DNA of 64,000 nucleotides from NCBI RefSeq assembly GCF_946404925.1, contig NZ_CAMJFM010000010.1, positions 27,493 through 91,492 of the forward strand, read 5' to 3'. A program made the position numbers and the translations under genes. Of this stretch, positions 16,867 to 27,883 are shown in pieces; within the stretch, counting starts at the first letter, position 1; each line of letters starts with the position of its first letter. This DNA comes from an uncultured Prevotella sp. (GTDB lineage Bacteria > Bacteroidota > Bacteroidia > Bacteroidales > Bacteroidaceae). The notes below the pieces were generated by a model. It ran no database searches, was not told the origin of the DNA, and saw only the letters and a program-made list of their open reading frames with translations.

Positions 16867-17991
16867 TTAGTTATTAATGAGCATTGGCATCATCAGCATC
16901 ACAACTTCCTGATTCTCAGGCTGCTCGCTAGGCAGTACAAGTCCTGCACGACTTGCATCGGCCAGCTGAATAAGAACATCAGGGCACTCGATATTGCTCA
17001 GAACCTCGATGAATGCATTACCCTTGAAACCGATGCTGATAGGCATACCATTGTAATCGCAAGTCATACGCTCGGTAGCTGTCTTTGAGAAATCATAGTC
17101 CTCTGCATCCAGCTGGAGTGTAGAACCCTCTACATGGAAACGAACCAGATTGCTCGAGTCGTTGGCAAATGGCTGAACACGACGCAGAGCTGCCAGCAGT
17201 CCAAGACGATCAACACGTACCTCGTTAGGATTATTCTGTGGAATTACAGAGTTGTAGTTGGGGTAGCGGCCCTCAATCAAGCGGCACTGCAGCACGCCGT
17301 CGCCATAATTAACCTCAGCGTTACGCTCATCAAAGCGGATAGTAACATCGCCACCATCCTTGCCAAGCAGATTCTTCAGCAGGTTTGCTGGCTTCTTTGG
17401 CAGGATAAATGCTGATGGCTCTTCGCTCTTAATGGTAAATACTTTGTTACGAACCAGTTTGTGTCCATCAGAAGCAACTACTGCCAGATGATCGGCTGTA
17501 AGGTCGAAGTAGATACCATTCATCACTGGGCGAAGCTCGTCCTGAGCTGTAGCAAAGATACTGCGATTGATGTTCTCTGCAAGGATAGCGTTTTGTAAAG
17601 TAATAGTTTTGGCAAAATCGCTAACTGGCTGTGCCACAGGATATTCGTCAGCATTGTCGATAGGTAGAGAGAACAAACCGTTCTGATAGCTGATCTTGAC
17701 GAGATTCTGTTCCAGGCTGACATCGAATGTAATGGGCTGCTCAGAGATACCTTTGATAGCCTCAAGCATATCGTGGTTGCCGATAGCGAAGCGGATATTG
17801 CCGTCGCTTTCGGTCAGTTCGAGCTGAGTCTTCATTACATTCTCTGAGTCTGATGCTGTCAGGAACAGAGTATTGTCTTCAATCTCGAATAAGAAATCGC
17901 CCAGAATCGGGAGTGCATTCTTACTGTTAATAACTCTCGAAAGAGCTGTGAGCTTAGAGCTCAATGCTGTACTTGATAATGTAAAACGCAT
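16867..17991 (-). CDS. dnaN: DNA polymerase III beta sliding clamp
   Basis: The beta clamp tethers DNA polymerases to the template. The 374-residue length and three-part pattern (MRFTLSSTALSSKLTALSRV at the start, the central RPVMNGIYFD and the C-terminal VVMLMMPMLINN) are typical. It heads the minus-strand row dnaN-exonuclease-DUF4835-recN and has its own strong promoter. The MPM-like C-terminus, which forms part of the protein-binding pocket, is intact. Confidence 0.97.
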   Translation of the reverse strand: MRFTLSSTALSSKLTALSRVINSKNALPILGDFLFEIEDNTLFLTASDSENVMKTQLELTESDGNIRFAIGNHDMLEAIKGISEQPITFDVSLEQNLVKISYQNGLFSLPIDNADEYPVAQPVSDFAKTITLQNAILAENINRSIFATAQDELRPVMNGIYFDLTADHLAVVASDGHKLVRNKVFTIKSEEPSAFILPKKPANLLKNLLGKDGGDVTIRFDERNAEVNYGDGVLQCRLIEGRYPNYNSVIPQNNPNEVRVDRLGLLAALRRVQPFANDSSNLVRFHVEGSTLQLDAEDYDFSKTATERMTCDYNGMPISIGFKGNAFIEVLSNIECPDVLIQLADASRAGLVLPSEQPENQEVVMLMMPMLINN

Positions 17992-18035
17992 AGTTTATAG
18001 TTATTTTATTATTCTACATATTATATTATTGAGTA

Positions 18036-18067
18036 CAAAATTACAAAAAAACGTTGTAATGAACAAA
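18036..18067 (-). promoter_or_regulatory. Promoter for dnaN
   Basis: On the minus strand, TTTG (18064-18067), 20 bp, TAATTTTG (18036-18043) fits the consensus. The dnaN start is 44 nt downstream of the -7 box. Confidence 0.8.
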
Positions 18068-18081
18068 AAAAAAGGAAGAAA

Positions 18082-18114
18082 TTTGCTCTATTCAAACTAT
18101 TTTTAGTAATTTCG
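18082..18114 (+). promoter_or_regulatory. Possible promoter for the DUF3127 gene
   Basis: TTTG (18082-18085), 21 bp and TAATTTCG (18107-18114) differ from consensus at one base of the -7 box. It is divergent from the dnaN promoter, and its ATG is at 18159. Confidence 0.55.
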
Positions 18115-18158
18115 CGCAGTGAAAACGAGAATTTCAACAAATAAAAACAATTAAAGTA

Positions 18159-18542
18159 ATGGAATTAACAGGAAAAATTATCGCCATTATGGCAGCTCAA
18201 AGTGGCGTTTCAGCCCGTACAGGTAATTCATGGATGTCTCAGGAGTACGTTATCGAAGTACCTGGTCAATATCCTCGCAAATGTGTCTTCCGTCTGTTCG
18301 GAGAAGACAGAATCAAGCAGTTTTCTATTCAGCAGGGCGAAGATCTTACCATTCAGTTCGATATTGATGCACACGAGTACAATGGTCGTTGGTTTAATGA
18401 GATTCGTGCATATAATGTGATTCGCGGTGGCCAGCAGCCCGGAGTTGTTCCTCAGGCATCAGCTCCATCTGAGGCTACATCGCCATTCCCACCAGCACAG
18501 GAGCCTGCAGGCGAAGGATCATCTGACGATCTGCCATTCTAA
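18159..18542 (+). CDS. DUF3127 family protein with SSB-like acidic C-terminal tip
   Basis: This 127-residue protein matches DUF3127, a small Bacteroidetes family that may adopt an OB-like fold. Residues about 1-90 form the domain (ELTGKIIAIM, FRLFGEDR, FNEIRAYNV), followed by a Pro/Ala-rich linker and the tip DDLPF. That tip resembles the DDDIPF end by which SSB recruits repair and replication proteins, and DnaB in this window ends in a comparable sequence. A role at single-stranded DNA is inferred only from this. It has its own promoter and terminator. Confidence 0.85.
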   Translation: MELTGKIIAIMAAQSGVSARTGNSWMSQEYVIEVPGQYPRKCVFRLFGEDRIKQFSIQQGEDLTIQFDIDAHEYNGRWFNEIRAYNVIRGGQQPGVVPQASAPSEATSPFPPAQEPAGEGSSDDLPF

Positions 18543-18564
18543 TCTGTGGCGCGATAAGCATAAG

Positions 18565-18593
18565 ATAGTCCGTTTCGGCGGACTATTCTTTTT
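18565..18593 (+). terminator. Intrinsic terminator after the DUF3127 gene
   Basis: ATAGTCCG (18565-18572) pairs with CGGACTAT (18579-18586) around TTTCGG, followed by TCTTTTT. Confidence 0.85.
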
Positions 18594-18661
18594 ATATACG
18601 AATCGACATTATGATAAATAGGTAATATATAACATAAATATAAACTACTCTTCTTTGTAAA

Positions 18662-19372
18662 TTATTTAATGTAGAATTCTTTTGTTAATTCATGATACCA
18701 CACACTCCTCTGGTTATGAATCATCTCCAGAACTTCTTCACGCAACTCAAAATCATTAATTCTCTTCTTTCTGAATTCCATCAATTGTCTTTTTGGTAAT
18801 TTATTTGGCGTTGTTTTTATCATGCAAATTCTGCTGATAATAAATCCGGCCAATGCTGCTGAAGATTCTATTGCATCGTTATTCTCGGTTGGAATTACGA
18901 TTGAAAACATACCGTCATTTTTTAAAAATTTATATGCAGTCTGCATCAGCTGCTCGTATGTCATGCTTACTGTATGTCTGGCTAATGTACGCTGATCTTG
19001 CGGACAGATTAACGAATCTACAAAATACGGCGGATTACATACGATTGCATCAAATCCTTCTTTGTCCTCAATTTTTGTAGCGTCAACGTTCATGATTTTC
19101 ACTCTGTTGCTAAAAGGCGACGCATCTACATTCTCCTGAGCCTGCAATGCTGCATCGCCGTCTATATCAATGCCTACAACTTGCGATTCAGGATAACGCT
19201 GAGCCATCATTAAGGCTATCAATCCTGTTCCAGTTCCTATATCCAGTATTCTGCACGGTCCCACAGGCGCATTAGCCCATGCTCCTAACAGCGTTCCGTC
19301 TGTGCCTACTTTCATGGCGCAGCGGTCTTGATTTATTGTGAATTGCTTAAATTGAAAGCTGTTTTTACCCAT
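18662..19372 (-). CDS. trmN6: tRNA1(Val) (adenine-37-N6)-methyltransferase family protein
   Basis: This 236-residue class I methyltransferase has the SAM-binding motif ILDIGTGTGLIALMMAQR (about residues 40-60) and the N6-adenine signature NPPYF. YfiC/TrmN6 modifies A37 of tRNA1(Val). Start 19372 gives MGKNSFQFKQF, and the family motif RCAMKVGTDGTLLGAWA follows at once. The -7 promoter box ends only 8 nt before the ATG, so the transcript should be almost leaderless. This gene is more AT-rich than its neighbours. Confidence 0.9.
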   Translation of the reverse strand: MGKNSFQFKQFTINQDRCAMKVGTDGTLLGAWANAPVGPCRILDIGTGTGLIALMMAQRYPESQVVGIDIDGDAALQAQENVDASPFSNRVKIMNVDATKIEDKEGFDAIVCNPPYFVDSLICPQDQRTLARHTVSMTYEQLMQTAYKFLKNDGMFSIVIPTENNDAIESSAALAGFIISRICMIKTTPNKLPKRQLMEFRKKRINDFELREEVLEMIHNQRSVWYHELTKEFYIK

Positions 19373-19380
19373 AATTGCGG

Positions 19381-19388
19381 CAAAGATA
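19381..19388 (-). promoter_or_regulatory. -7 promoter box for trmN6
   Basis: TATCTTTG on the minus strand lies 8 nt upstream of the start codon. No clear TTG was found at the -33 position. Confidence 0.6.
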
Positions 19389-19441
19389 CTAATTATTTGT
19401 AAATTATCAGCTTATCATTCTTAATTCTTAATTTTTATTAG

Positions 19442-19449
19442 TAACTTTG
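19442..19449 (+). promoter_or_regulatory. -7 promoter box for lon
   Basis: TAACTTTG lies 26 nt upstream of the lon ATG. The -33 element is not a recognisable TTG, so a regulator or an alternative sigma factor may contribute. Confidence 0.6.
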
Positions 19450-19475
19450 CAGCCCAAAATAAATAAATAAGAATA

Positions 19476-21938
19476 ATGAGTAATCAGAATAACAATTCAG
19501 CATTCCAGATGATTGCTGATATCGATGGAGATTTGAAGGACTTTTTGAATATAAACACTCCTGAACAAGTGCCAGTGTTAGCTTTGCGCAATATGGTATT
19601 GTTTCCAGGTGTTGTTACTCCCATTCTAATTGGACGTTCTTCTAGCAAGAAATTAGTAGAGAAAGCAGAACGAAAAGGTCTTATTATCGGCGTTGTATCA
19701 CAGCGCGATCCTGATGTTGATTATCCCGGTCAGAGCGATCTTTACACAGTTGGTGTTTATGCCAAGGTGATGAAGATACTTACTCTTCCAAATGGCAATA
19801 TTACCGCTATTATACAGGGATTAGGTCGTCTTGAGCTCGATGAAATCACCAAAGTAGACCCTTTCCTCGAAGGAAAGGTTTCACCACTTGAGGAGATTCA
19901 GCCCGAGAAGAAAGACCGTGAGTTCAACGCAGCAGCATCCGATCTTCGCGATCTTGTAAACAAGTACATCAATGTTACCGAAGAGATTCCCGATGAAGCT
20001 AATTACGCTATCAAGAACATCTCTAATCCGGTGATGATGCTTAACTTTGTGTGCACCAACATGCCGTTTAATCACAAAGAGAAGCAGAAGATGCTCGAGG
20101 CCGAAACCATCAAGGAGCGCCTGTTTATGACCATGAAGGTGCTAAACCGTGAGATTAACCTGCAGAACCTGAAGGCTGAGATTCGCAATAAGACCCGCGA
20201 GGATATCGACGAGCAGCAGCGTAACTACTTCCTACAGCAGCAGATTAAGAATATGCAGGCTGAAATGGGCAACGGCGAGTCGCTTGAGAAGAGCGAACTT
20301 ATCCGTAAGTCTCTGCGCAAGATGTGGTCGTACGAGATGGACCGATTCTTCCGTAAGGAGTGCGACAAACTCGACAACCTGAATCCTCAGAGTCCGGAGT
20401 ACAATGTTCAGCTTACCTATCTGCAGACACTTGTTAATCTGCCTTGGGGCGAATATACCAAAGATGATTTGGACCTGAAGCGTGCCCAAAAGATCCTGGA
20501 TAAGGAGCATTATGGCATGGAGAAGGTTAAGGAGCGTATACTTGAGTATATGGCTGTGCTTGCATTGCGTGGCGATCTCAAGTCCCCTATCCTATGCCTT
20601 TATGGCCCTCCAGGAGTTGGTAAGACTTCGCTCGGCAAGTCTATTGCTGCAGCCATGAAGCGTAAATATGTTCGTGTGTCGCTTGGCGGACTGCACGACG
20701 AGGCCGAAATCCGTGGTCACCGCCGTACCTATATTGGTGCTATGCCCGGACGTATCATCAAGAGCATCCAGAAGGCAGGCTCAAGCAACCCCGTATTCAT
20801 ACTCGACGAGATCGACAAGGTGACGCAGAATACGCATAATGGCGATCCCGCATCAGCCCTGCTCGAGGTGCTCGATCCTGAGCAGAACAACGCCTTCCAC
20901 GATAACTATCTCGATGTAGATTTCGATCTGTCGAAGGTTCTGTTTATTGCTACAGCCAATAACCTCAGCACCATCCCCGGTCCCCTACTCGACCGTATGG
21001 AGATTATTGATGTAAGTGGCTATATTACAGAGGAAAAGATAGAGATATCAAAGCGTCACCTGATTCCTCGTGAGCTCGAAAATACAGGTCTTAACGTACG
21101 TGGCATGAAGCCTTCGTTCAATAAGGCTGCCATCGAGATGATCATTGAGCGCTACACACGTGAGAGCGGCGTACGTCAGCTGGAGAAGCAGATCAACAAA
21201 GCCCTGCGTAAGATTGCATATAACCGTCAGATGGACGAGACAAAGGATTACAAGAAGATTACACCAAGCGAGCTTGAAGACCTGCTTGGCAAGCCACCTT
21301 TCTATCGCGACATCTATCAGGGCAACGCCTACGCTGGTGTAGTTACCGGACTTGCCTGGACATCTGTTGGTGGCGAGATTCTGTTCATCGAGACATCACT
21401 CTCTAAGGGTAAGGGCTCTAAGCTTACGCTTACCGGTAATCTGGGCGATGTGATGAAGGAGTCGGCTATTCTGGCGCTTGAGTATGTCAAGGCTCATGCC
21501 GAGACGCTTAACATCGACTATCGCATCTTTGATCATTGGAACATCCATATCCACGTTCCCGAGGGTGCTACACCTAAGGATGGTCCTTCGGCTGGTATCA
21601 CCATCGCCACCAGTATCGCCTCTGCCCTCACCCAGCGCAAGGTTCGCAAGAATACCGCTATGACTGGCGAGATAACCCTGCGTGGAAAGGTGCTGCCTGT
21701 GGGCGGTATCAAGGAGAAGATACTTGCTGCAAAACGTGCTGGTATTACCGACATCGTGATGTGTCAGGAGAACGAGAAGGATATTCTCGAGATTCCCGAT
21801 ATGTATCTCAAGGGCGTTACATTCCACTATGTAGAGAATGTACAGGATGTATGGAAGTTTGCCCTGACCGATGAGATTGTGGACAATCCACTTGATTTCA
21901 CTATTCCCGAAGAAACCGACGACGAAAAGAAAGATTAA
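19476..21938 (+). CDS. lon: ATP-dependent Lon protease
   Basis: Lon degrades misfolded and regulatory proteins. The 820-residue protein has the N-terminal LON domain ([19 protein letters not shown]), a coiled-coil region, an AAA+ domain with Walker [14 protein letters not shown] and Walker B FILDEIDK, and a C-terminal protease domain with the Ser of KDGPSAGI and the Lys of [14 protein letters not shown]. Its stop codon is directly followed by the tgt ATG (TAA then ATG, no gap). It heads a dense plus-strand run to galE. Confidence 0.97.
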   Translation: MSNQNNNSAFQMIADIDGDLKDFLNINTPEQVPVLALRNMVLFPGVVTPILIGRSSSKKLVEKAERKGLIIGVVSQRDPDVDYPGQSDLYTVGVYAKVMKILTLPNGNITAIIQGLGRLELDEITKVDPFLEGKVSPLEEIQPEKKDREFNAAASDLRDLVNKYINVTEEIPDEANYAIKNISNPVMMLNFVCTNMPFNHKEKQKMLEAETIKERLFMTMKVLNREINLQNLKAEIRNKTREDIDEQQRNYFLQQQIKNMQAEMGNGESLEKSELIRKSLRKMWSYEMDRFFRKECDKLDNLNPQSPEYNVQLTYLQTLVNLPWGEYTKDDLDLKRAQKILDKEHYGMEKVKERILEYMAVLALRGDLKSPILCLYGPPGVGKTSLGKSIAAAMKRKYVRVSLGGLHDEAEIRGHRRTYIGAMPGRIIKSIQKAGSSNPVFILDEIDKVTQNTHNGDPASALLEVLDPEQNNAFHDNYLDVDFDLSKVLFIATANNLSTIPGPLLDRMEIIDVSGYITEEKIEISKRHLIPRELENTGLNVRGMKPSFNKAAIEMIIERYTRESGVRQLEKQINKALRKIAYNRQMDETKDYKKITPSELEDLLGKPPFYRDIYQGNAYAGVVTGLAWTSVGGEILFIETSLSKGKGSKLTLTGNLGDVMKESAILALEYVKAHAETLNIDYRIFDHWNIHIHVPEGATPKDGPSAGITIATSIASALTQRKVRKNTAMTGEITLRGKVLPVGGIKEKILAAKRAGITDIVMCQENEKDILEIPDMYLKGVTFHYVENVQDVWKFALTDEIVDNPLDFTIPEETDDEKKD

Positions 21939-23081
21939 ATGACATTCGAAGTACAACATACTGATGCAGCCAGCGACGCTCGTGCTGGACTGATTACCAC
22001 CGACCACGGACAGATACAGACACCTATCTTTATGCCTGTAGGCACAGTGGGTAGCGTGAAAGGTGTGCATTTCAGCGAACTGCGCGAGCAGGTAAAGGCA
22101 CAGATTATACTGGGCAACACCTATCATCTATATCTCCGTCCCGGTCTCACCATCCTGCGTCAGGCTGGTGGTCTGCATAAGTTCAATACTTGGGATCGCC
22201 CCATCCTGACCGATTCTGGCGGTTTCCAGGTATTCTCGCTCACAGGCATCCGTAAGCTCCGCGAGGAAGGTTGCGAGTTCCGCAGTCATATCGATGGCTC
22301 AAAGCATATTTTTACGCCCGAGAATGTGATGGACACCGAGCGTGTAATTGGTGCCGACATTATGATGGCGTTCGACGAGTGCCCTCCTGGTCAGAGCGAT
22401 TATAAATATGCCGAGAACAGCCTTCGACTCACTCAGCGTTGGCTTGAGCGTTGCGTCAAGCGATTCAACGAGACCGAGCCCCTGTATGGCTACAACCAGA
22501 CGCTGTTCCCTATCGTTCAGGGCTGTACCTATAAAGACCTGCGTCAGGATGCTGCCAAGCATGTTTGCGACGTTCTGGGGCAGCTCAATGATGGTGGCGG
22601 CGCATCAATCGGCGGACTTGCCGTAGGCGAGCCTACCGAGGTGATGTACGAGATGATCGAGGTTGTCAACGAGATTCTGCCTAAGTCGCGCCCACGTTAT
22701 CTGATGGGCGTAGGCACACCTCAGAACATCCTTGAAGCCATAGAGCGCGGTGTTGATATGTTCGACTGCGTGATGCCTACCCGTAACGGCCGCAACGCTA
22801 TGCTGTTTACCTACGAGGGCACCATGAACATGCGCAACAAGAAGTGGGAGAACGATTTCTCGCCCATCGATCCTGATGGCTGCGATATCGACCGCATCCA
22901 CACCAAGGCTTATCTGCATCATCTGTTCAAGGCTCAGGAGCTGCTGGCCATGCAGATTGCATCGATACATAATCTGGCATTCTACCTCCGACTGGTGGGC
23001 GATGCCCGACAGCATATCATCGCTGGCGATTTTGTTCAGTGGAAACGTAGTGTAATAGATCAACTTGGACGCAGACGATGA
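21939..23081 (+). CDS. tgt: Queuine tRNA-ribosyltransferase
   Basis: Tgt exchanges guanine 34 for a queuosine precursor in tRNAs for Asp, Asn, His and Tyr. The 380-residue protein shows the PIFMPVGTVGSVKG start, the DSGGFQVFSL motif with the nucleophilic Asp region, and DCVMPTRNGRNA. The zinc-site part near the C-terminus is degenerate: the CxCxxC found in most homologues reads DPDGCDIDRIHTKAYLHHLF here, with only one Cys kept. It abuts lon and overlaps the permease gene by 4 nt. Confidence 0.94.
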   Translation: MTFEVQHTDAASDARAGLITTDHGQIQTPIFMPVGTVGSVKGVHFSELREQVKAQIILGNTYHLYLRPGLTILRQAGGLHKFNTWDRPILTDSGGFQVFSLTGIRKLREEGCEFRSHIDGSKHIFTPENVMDTERVIGADIMMAFDECPPGQSDYKYAENSLRLTQRWLERCVKRFNETEPLYGYNQTLFPIVQGCTYKDLRQDAAKHVCDVLGQLNDGGGASIGGLAVGEPTEVMYEMIEVVNEILPKSRPRYLMGVGTPQNILEAIERGVDMFDCVMPTRNGRNAMLFTYEGTMNMRNKKWENDFSPIDPDGCDIDRIHTKAYLHHLFKAQELLAMQIASIHNLAFYLRLVGDARQHIIAGDFVQWKRSVIDQLGRRR

Positions 23082-24270
23082 AACGTAGTAAGAAGTTTAG
23101 AGTAAATTGCCGCAAGACGTGCCGCTTCCTCAAGAAGTATCTCGGATGGCTTAGCATATTGAAGTATGCCAATCCGTTCAGATATCTGTCGCGTCTCGAT
23201 CGTTATCTGATAGCAAAATTCATCGGAACCTATATCTTCGCAATCATTTTGATTATCTCTATCTCGATTGTGTTTGATATTAACGAGAATCTGGCCAAGT
23301 TCTCTACCTACGGCGCACCGCTCAAGGCTATTGTCTTTGATTACTACGCCAACTTCGTTCCTTACTTCGCCAACCTCTTCTCGCCGCTGTTCGTGTTTAT
23401 TGCCGTCATATTCTTTACATCTAATCTGGCAGGCAATTCCGAGATTATCGCCATGCTTGCAGCGGGTGTAAGCTTTAAGCGTCTGCTCCGTCCGTATATG
23501 ATTTCGGCTGCGCTTATTGCTGCTGTCAACTTCTATCTTGGCGGATACGTCATACCTAAGGGCAATCAGGTCAAGATGGAGTTCGAGTCAAAGTATAAGA
23601 ACAACAAGAAGACGCTATCCACCAACAACGTACAGCTGATGGTGGCTCCAGGCGTTATTGCCTATCTGCAGCAGTACGACGATGTGACCCGTACCGGATA
23701 TGGTTTCTCGCTCGATAAGTTTGAGAACAAGAAGCTGGTAAGCCACATGACGGCGCCTGTTATCCGCTACGATTCTATCAGCGATTCGCGCTATCACTGG
23801 AAGGCCCAGAGCTATAAGATACGTACGCTTAAGGGGTTGCGCGAGGAGATTCAGTCGGGCTCGGTTATCGATACCCTTATCCAGATGGAACCTATGGACC
23901 TTGTCTACTCCGATGGCCAGTCAGAGACGCTCACCTCTACCGAGCTTCATGATTACATCTCTAAGCAGATAGACCGTGGCTCTACCAATGTGGTGCAGTA
24001 CGAGGTTGAGTACCACAAGCGCATAGCCACATCGTTTGCATCGTTCATCCTCACCCTCATCGGCGTTTCACTGTCCAGCCGCAAGCGTAAGGGCGGCATG
24101 GGACTTTATCTTGGCATTGGTCTGGCGCTGTCGTTCAGCTACATTCTGTTGCAGACCATCTGCTCTACCTTTGCCATCAATGCCGACACTCCGGCCATGC
24201 TGGCAGCGTGGATTCCTAACATATTATATTTATTTATAGCTTATTTGTGTTACCGTCAAGCACCTAACTA

Positions 24271-24271
<1 letters not shown>
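23078..24271 (+). CDS. LptG/LptF-type (YjgP/YjgQ) permease
   Basis: This 397-residue protein has two transmembrane helices near the N-terminus (FIGTYIFAIILIISISIVF and a FVPYFANLFSPLFVFI region), a periplasmic beta-rich middle and three C-terminal helices, as in LPS export permeases LptF and LptG. It starts with about 40 basic residues before the first helix. LPS transport from inner to outer membrane is inferred. It overlaps tgt by 4 nt and the helicase start by 1 nt (TAATG), so expression is coupled. Confidence 0.9.
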
Positions 24272-25522
<1,251 letters not shown>

Positions 25523-25536
<14 letters not shown>

Positions 25537-25552
25537 TCAAATAGTAAAATAA
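25523..25552 (+). repeat. Micro-repeat at helicase 3' end (CAAATAG family)
   Basis: TCAAATAG, CAAATAG and TCAAATAG in a row, then TAAAATAA. The unit contains TAG on the helicase strand, and the helicase stop (25534-25536) is one of those copies. Confidence 0.85.
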
Positions 25553-25556
25553 ATTC

Positions 25557-26390
25557 ATGTTAACAAAGCCAATAGCAAAGATCAATCTCGGTCTGAACGT
25601 AGTAGAGAAACGTCCTGACGGTTATCATAACCTCGAAACGGTTTTCTATCCCGTGCCCATCACCGATGCGCTCGAGGTCTACCCTATGGACCCAGAGTTT
25701 CCGTCAGCAGTGGATTGCGACCTCAAGGTTTCCAATATCCATATCGATGGCGACGAGCAGCGCAATCTGGTGGTTCGTGCCTACAACCTGTTGAAGGCCG
25801 ACTTCCCCACTCTGCCCCGCATTCATGCCCACCTCTATAAGGGCATACCCACGCAGGCTGGTATGGGTGGCGGCAGCAGCGATTGCGGCTTTATGATCAC
25901 CCTGCTCAATCAGATGTTCCAGTTGGGGCTCTCCGATCAGCAGATGATCTCTTATGCCGCCCAATTAGGTGCCGACTGTGCCTTCTTTATCCTCAATCGT
26001 CCTTGCTATGCCGAGGGCATTGGCGAGAAGCTGCAGCCCATCCATCTCGATCTTTCCGGTTGGTATCTCTCGCTGGTACGTCCCGATATACCCGTGCCTA
26101 CTCGCGAGGCCTTTGCCCTCATCAAGCCACAGTACCCCCAGGTTTGCTGTCGCGATGTTGTCAAGCTGCCTGTAGAGCAGTGGGCCAGCCAGCTTACCAA
26201 CGATTTTGAGTATAGTGTTTTCTCAGCTCATCCCGAACTGGGCGCCGTTAAGCATCGCCTCTATCAGCTTGGTGCCACTTATGCAGCCATGTCGGGCTCA
26301 GGCTCTACCCTCTTTGCACTCTCACGCCAGCCACTCTGTCTGGATGAGTTTAATACACCTGGAACATTTAAGTCAACTATTTTAATATAA
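25557..26390 (+). CDS. ispE: 4-diphosphocytidyl-2-C-methyl-D-erythritol kinase
   Basis: IspE phosphorylates CDP-methylerythritol in the non-mevalonate isoprenoid pathway. The 277-residue GHMP kinase has the N-terminal KINLGLNVVEKRPDGYHNLE, the ATP-binding PTQAGMGGGSSDCG and the C-terminal MSGSGSTLFAL. Length is normal. It follows the helicase after 20 nt containing the micro-repeat and precedes galE by 9 nt. It is probably the fifth gene of the lon run. Confidence 0.96.
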   Translation: MLTKPIAKINLGLNVVEKRPDGYHNLETVFYPVPITDALEVYPMDPEFPSAVDCDLKVSNIHIDGDEQRNLVVRAYNLLKADFPTLPRIHAHLYKGIPTQAGMGGGSSDCGFMITLLNQMFQLGLSDQQMISYAAQLGADCAFFILNRPCYAEGIGEKLQPIHLDLSGWYLSLVRPDIPVPTREAFALIKPQYPQVCCRDVVKLPVEQWASQLTNDFEYSVFSAHPELGAVKHRLYQLGATYAAMSGSGSTLFALSRQPLCLDEFNTPGTFKSTILI

Positions 26391-26399
26391 TTAAGCATT

Positions 26400-27440
26400 A
26401 TGAAACAAACAATCCTTGTTACTGGTGGAACCGGCTTTATCGGCAGTCACACCACAGTAGAACTGCAAGAGGCAGGCTACGAAGTTATAATCATCGACAA
26501 CCTGTCAAACTCTAATGCCAATGTTGTCGACGGTATCGAGAAGATTACCGGCCAGCGTCCAGCCTTCGAGAAGGTTGATTGCTGCGACTTCGAGGCCCTC
26601 GAGGGCGTATTCAAGAAGTACCCCAACATCCAGGGTATCATCCACTTTGCAGCATCCAAGGCTGTAGGCGAGAGCGTTGAGAAACCACTTCTTTACTATC
26701 GCAACAACCTCACATCGCTTGTCAACCTGCTCGAGCTCATGCCCAAGTATGGTGTCAAGGGCATCATCTTCTCAAGCAGCTGTACCGTTTATGGCCAGCC
26801 AGCACCCGAGAACCTGCCTGTAACCGAGAATGCTCCTATCCAGAAGGCTATGAGCCCTTACGGCAACACCAAGCAGATTAACGAGGAGATTATCCAGGAT
26901 TACATCCACAGCGGTGCGCCCATCAAGAGTATCATCCTGCGTTACTTCAATCCTATCGGTGCTCACCCATCAGCACTCATTGGCGAGCTGCCTAACGGTG
27001 TGCCCATGAACCTCATTCCTTTCGTCACCCAAACTGCTATAGGCATCCGCCAGCAGCTTAAGATCTTCGGTAACGATTATAACACCCCCGATAAGACCTG
27101 TATCCGCGACTATATCTACGTAGTCGATCTGGCCAAGGCCCACGTCAAGGCTATGGAGCGCGTGCTCGATAAGCCTGAGTGCGAGGCCGTTGAGGTATTC
27201 AACATCGGTACCGGTAAGGGATTGTCAACCCTCGAAGTTGTTGAGGGCTTCGAGAAGGCTACAGGCGTCAAGGTAAACTGGACCTACGCTCCACGTCGCG
27301 AGGGCGATATCGAGCAGGTTTGGGGCAATGTAGACAAGGCCAATAAGGTACTTGGATGGAAGGCTGAGACCCCAACCGATGAGATTCTGCGCACCGCATG
27401 GCGCTGGCAGCAGAAGCTCCGCGAGGATGGTATTCAGTAA
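26400..27440 (+). CDS. galE: UDP-glucose 4-epimerase
   Basis: GalE interconverts UDP-glucose and UDP-galactose for sugar use and surface glycan synthesis. The 346-residue short-chain dehydrogenase-type protein has the NAD-binding GGTGFIGSHT, the catalytic Ser/Tyr/Lys set (SSSCTVYG, then YGNTKQ) and the RYFNPIGAHPS motif. It is the last gene of the plus-strand run; a GC-rich hairpin follows. Confidence 0.96.
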   Translation: MKQTILVTGGTGFIGSHTTVELQEAGYEVIIIDNLSNSNANVVDGIEKITGQRPAFEKVDCCDFEALEGVFKKYPNIQGIIHFAASKAVGESVEKPLLYYRNNLTSLVNLLELMPKYGVKGIIFSSSCTVYGQPAPENLPVTENAPIQKAMSPYGNTKQINEEIIQDYIHSGAPIKSIILRYFNPIGAHPSALIGELPNGVPMNLIPFVTQTAIGIRQQLKIFGNDYNTPDKTCIRDYIYVVDLAKAHVKAMERVLDKPECEAVEVFNIGTGKGLSTLEVVEGFEKATGVKVNWTYAPRREGDIEQVWGNVDKANKVLGWKAETPTDEILRTAWRWQQKLREDGIQ

Positions 27441-27469
27441 AGATTTTTACTAGTATTTTCTTAAACAAA

Positions 27470-27496
27470 AAGCCGGAAGCTATTAACTTCCGGCTT
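27470..27496. terminator. Hairpin after galE, probable terminator
   Basis: AAGCCGGAAG (27470-27479) pairs with CTTCCGGCTT (27487-27496). The T-rich tail is better on the minus strand than the plus, so its efficiency for galE is uncertain. The rest of 27441-27678 shows only the promoter of the next gene and an orphan minus-strand TACCTTTG at 27571-27578. Confidence 0.6.
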
Positions 27497-27626
27497 AAAA
27501 CATTAGATGTTTACTTACTTCATGTGGCGGGGGCAGTTTTCTGCTTGCTGGCCGATTTTAATTACGTTGGCAAAGGTAAGAAATGGCCAAAGTATTTGAA
27601 AAGACACGAATTAAATGGGAAATTTG

Positions 27627-27657
27627 TTTGTTGATATTGAATAAATGTGTATTTTTG
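27627..27657 (+). promoter_or_regulatory. Promoter for the DUF6440 gene
   Basis: TTTG (27627-27630), 19 bp, TATTTTTG (27650-27657) fits the Bacteroidetes consensus, and the ATG follows 21 nt later. Confidence 0.8.
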
Positions 27658-27678
27658 CAGGGATTTTAATGAAAGAAA

Positions 27679-27882
27679 ATGAATATGGCAAATAACAAGC
27701 GATTTATCTGGGAGAAAGTCCAGAACGGCATCATGAAGGATGCAAGTATCCTTATTGATAAGGAGACAGGTGTAAACTATCTTTTTGTAGAGCATGGATA
27801 TGCAGGTGGCCTTACTCCTCTACTTGACAAAGATGGTAAGCCCGTCATTACTCCGCCAAGTGAGATCATAGATAAGATGTAA
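27679..27882 (+). CDS. Small DUF6440-like protein
   Basis: This 67-residue protein has the pattern DKETGVNYLFVEHGYAGGLT followed by PLLDKDGKP, which I recognise from DUF6440, a small family common in gut Firmicutes and scattered in Bacteroidetes. No function is known to me. There is no signal peptide or membrane segment. ATG 27679 gives MNMANNK; the ATG at 27685 is an alternative. It is followed 1 nt later by the zinc-ribbon gene, so the two are surely translated together. Confidence 0.8.
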   Translation: MNMANNKRFIWEKVQNGIMKDASILIDKETGVNYLFVEHGYAGGLTPLLDKDGKPVITPPSEIIDKM

Positions 27883-27883
27883 T

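Noticed and set aside
27571..27578. A minus-strand promoter box in the galE-DUF6440 gap
   Set aside because: TACCTTTG is present but no -33 box and no gene lies downstream on that strand; galE is transcribed the other way.
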